Of a DNA stretch of 64,000 bases, positions 63,038-64,000 are shown in pieces. The notes beneath the pieces are model-generated. The model was not told the DNA's origin and searched no databases. It worked only from the letters and a program-made list of their open reading frames with translations. Each line of letters begins with the position of its first letter. Position 1 is the stretch's first letter. The stretch is taken from the NCBI GenBank assembly GCA_019753105.1, contig JAIELJ010000015.1, positions 1-64,000 of the forward strand. Direction: 5' to 3'. The DNA comes from Hyphomonadaceae bacterium (GTDB taxonomy: Bacteria > Pseudomonadota > Alphaproteobacteria > Caulobacterales > Aquidulcibacteraceae). Both the position numbers and the translations under genes were made by a program.

Positions 63038-64000
63038 GTGAGCACCGAAGCCCCCGCGCCTGCGCCCGAAGCCGCGAGCCGAGAGAACGCGTCGGACGCG
63101 CCTCCGCTCGCTACCAAAATCCTGCTGGTCACCGACGCCTGGGAGCCGCAGGTGAACGGCGTCGTCCGCACGCTGTCGTCGACCATGAGCGAACTCAAGG
63201 CGATGGGCTGCGAGATCGAGGTGATCTCGCCGGCGGACTACAAGCACACCTTCCCGCTCATCACCTATCCCGAGATACGCCTCGCGCCCGGCAATCGCGG
63301 CGACGTCGAGGACCGCTTCCTGGCGTTCGCGCCGGACGCGGTGCACATCGCCACCGAAGGCCCGCTCGGCTGGGACGCGCGCGCGATTTGCCTCAAGCAC
63401 AAGCACCCGTTCACGACCAGCTACCACACGCAATTTCCGGAATACGTCCACGCGCGCTTCTGGTGGATCCCGCTGGCCGCCGGCTATTGGTACATGCACG
63501 CGTTCCACGACAAGTCGGGCCGCGTCATGGTGGCGACGCCGACGATGCAAGACTTGTTGAAGCTGCAAGGCTTCCGCAATACGGCGATCTGGAGCCGCGG
63601 CGTCGATGTCGAGCAATTCCATCCAAGCAAGCGCGGCATCGATGGCGGCGTCTATAAGGATTTGCCGAAGCCGGTGTTTGCGTATGTCGGACGCGTCGCC
63701 GTTGAAAAGAACATCGAAGCGTTCCTTAAGCTCGATCTGCCGGGCTCAAAGGTCGTCGTCGGCGACGGGCCGGCGCGCGAAGCGCTGCAACAGCAATATC
63801 CGGAGGCGCATTTCCTCGGCTCGAAGTTCGGCGAAGAGCTGGCGCGTTGCTATGCCGACGCCGACGTTTTCGTCTTCCCGAGTTTCACCGATACATTCGG
63901 CCTCGTGATCCTTGAAGCGGCCGCAACGGGGACGCCGGTTGCTGGTTTCGTCGCACCAGGCCCCAAGGACATTCTGCCGGGCACAGGCGCCGGCATCGTC
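63038..64000 (+). CDS. GT4-family glycosyltransferase (3' end outside window)
   Basis: Frame open from GTG at 63038 to the window end (321 codons). After an Ala/Pro-rich start comes the family 4 N-terminal fold: KILLVTDAWEPQVNGVVRTLSSTMSELKAMG and HTQFPEYVHARF. The C-terminal donor fold begins PKPVFAYVGRVAVEKNIEAFLKL and runs through FVFPSFTDTFGLVILEAAATGTPVAGF with the E-x7-E motif. The pattern fits SqdX/PimB-like lipid mannosyl- or sulfoquinovosyl-transferases. Acceptor unknown. It is divergent from putA. Confidence 0.9.
   Translation, partial: MSTEAPAPAPEAASRENASDAPPLATKILLVTDAWEPQVNGVVRTLSSTMSELKAMGCEIEVISPADYKHTFPLITYPEIRLAPGNRGDVEDRFLAFAPDAVHIATEGPLGWDARAICLKHKHPFTTSYHTQFPEYVHARFWWIPLAAGYWYMHAFHDKSGRVMVATPTMQDLLKLQGFRNTAIWSRGVDVEQFHPSKRGIDGGVYKDLPKPVFAYVGRVAVEKNIEAFLKLDLPGSKVVVGDGPAREALQQQYPEAHFLGSKFGEELARCYADADVFVFPSFTDTFGLVILEAAATGTPVAGFVAPGPKDILPGTGAGIV

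Overview
The window is a GC-rich chromosomal segment of an alphaproteobacterium. The evidence is the alphaproteobacterial gene orders (ruvC-ruvA-ruvB-ybgC-tolQRAB-pal-cpoB-tilS-ftsH and secA-PPIase-argJ-mutT-flp), the TonB-dependent receptor and the many short GTG/TTG-started genes. A member of Caulobacterales/Hyphomonadaceae is my best guess, but that is an inference from gene content only. I see no tRNA, rRNA, CRISPR array, transposase, integrase or phage gene.

Layout. 1-4.8 kb: end of a Gly-rich cold-shock protein, a membrane-anchored SRPBCC-GyrI protein, chorismate mutase, uvrC and pgsA. 4.7-6.6 kb: a possible 26-residue membrane microprotein, then an ArsR regulator with two SRPBCC (AHSA1) genes behind a perfect palindromic operator, and a VOC protein. 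6.7-9.4 kb: three methyltransferase-like genes. 9.5-11.9 kb: TonB-dependent receptor. 11.9-20.5 kb (minus): ybgC-tolQ-tolR-tolA-tolB-pal-cpoB-tilS-ftsH, the envelope-constriction machinery plus tRNA-Ile lysidine synthetase and the membrane protease. 20.5-29.3 kb: accessory genes (FAD oxidoreductase, DUF4198, two SDRs, MBL hydrolase, thioesterase, PAS kinase, MmcQ-like, coiled-coil membrane protein). 29.4-41.7 kb: ruvB, ruvA and ruvC on the minus strand, separated by inserted blocks: YciI/ECF sigma/membrane proteins/Gre factor, then M13 peptidase/Tat-exported repeat protein/JmjC-like oxygenase/a broken hybrid kinase. An O-antigen ligase-like gene overlaps ruvC. 41.7-49 kb: M20 peptidase, secA, parvulin and argJ. 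48.8-53 kb: a lower-GC MASE1-type kinase, about 1 kb of palindromic repeats and csp leader, csp, GST, mutT and a Flp pilin. 53-64 kb: HNH nuclease, esterase, GluQ-RS, class C serine hydrolase, thioesterase, OmpA-like protein, DoxX-like protein, putA, and the start of a GT4 glycosyltransferase cut by the window end.

The most interesting points are: (1) a compact locus of an M13 metallopeptidase, a Tat-exported protein with five TDSDSG-type 19-residue repeats, and a JmjC/cupin oxygenase six bases downstream; (2) a hybrid histidine kinase split by a single in-frame amber codon exactly at the start of an otherwise intact receiver; (3) the ruv-tol gene order preserved in direction and sequence but opened at three points by accessory blocks; (4) two double-hairpin intergenic elements of the same design and a cluster of three further palindromes; (5) an arsR palindrome that appears to cover the -10 element and touch the start codon.
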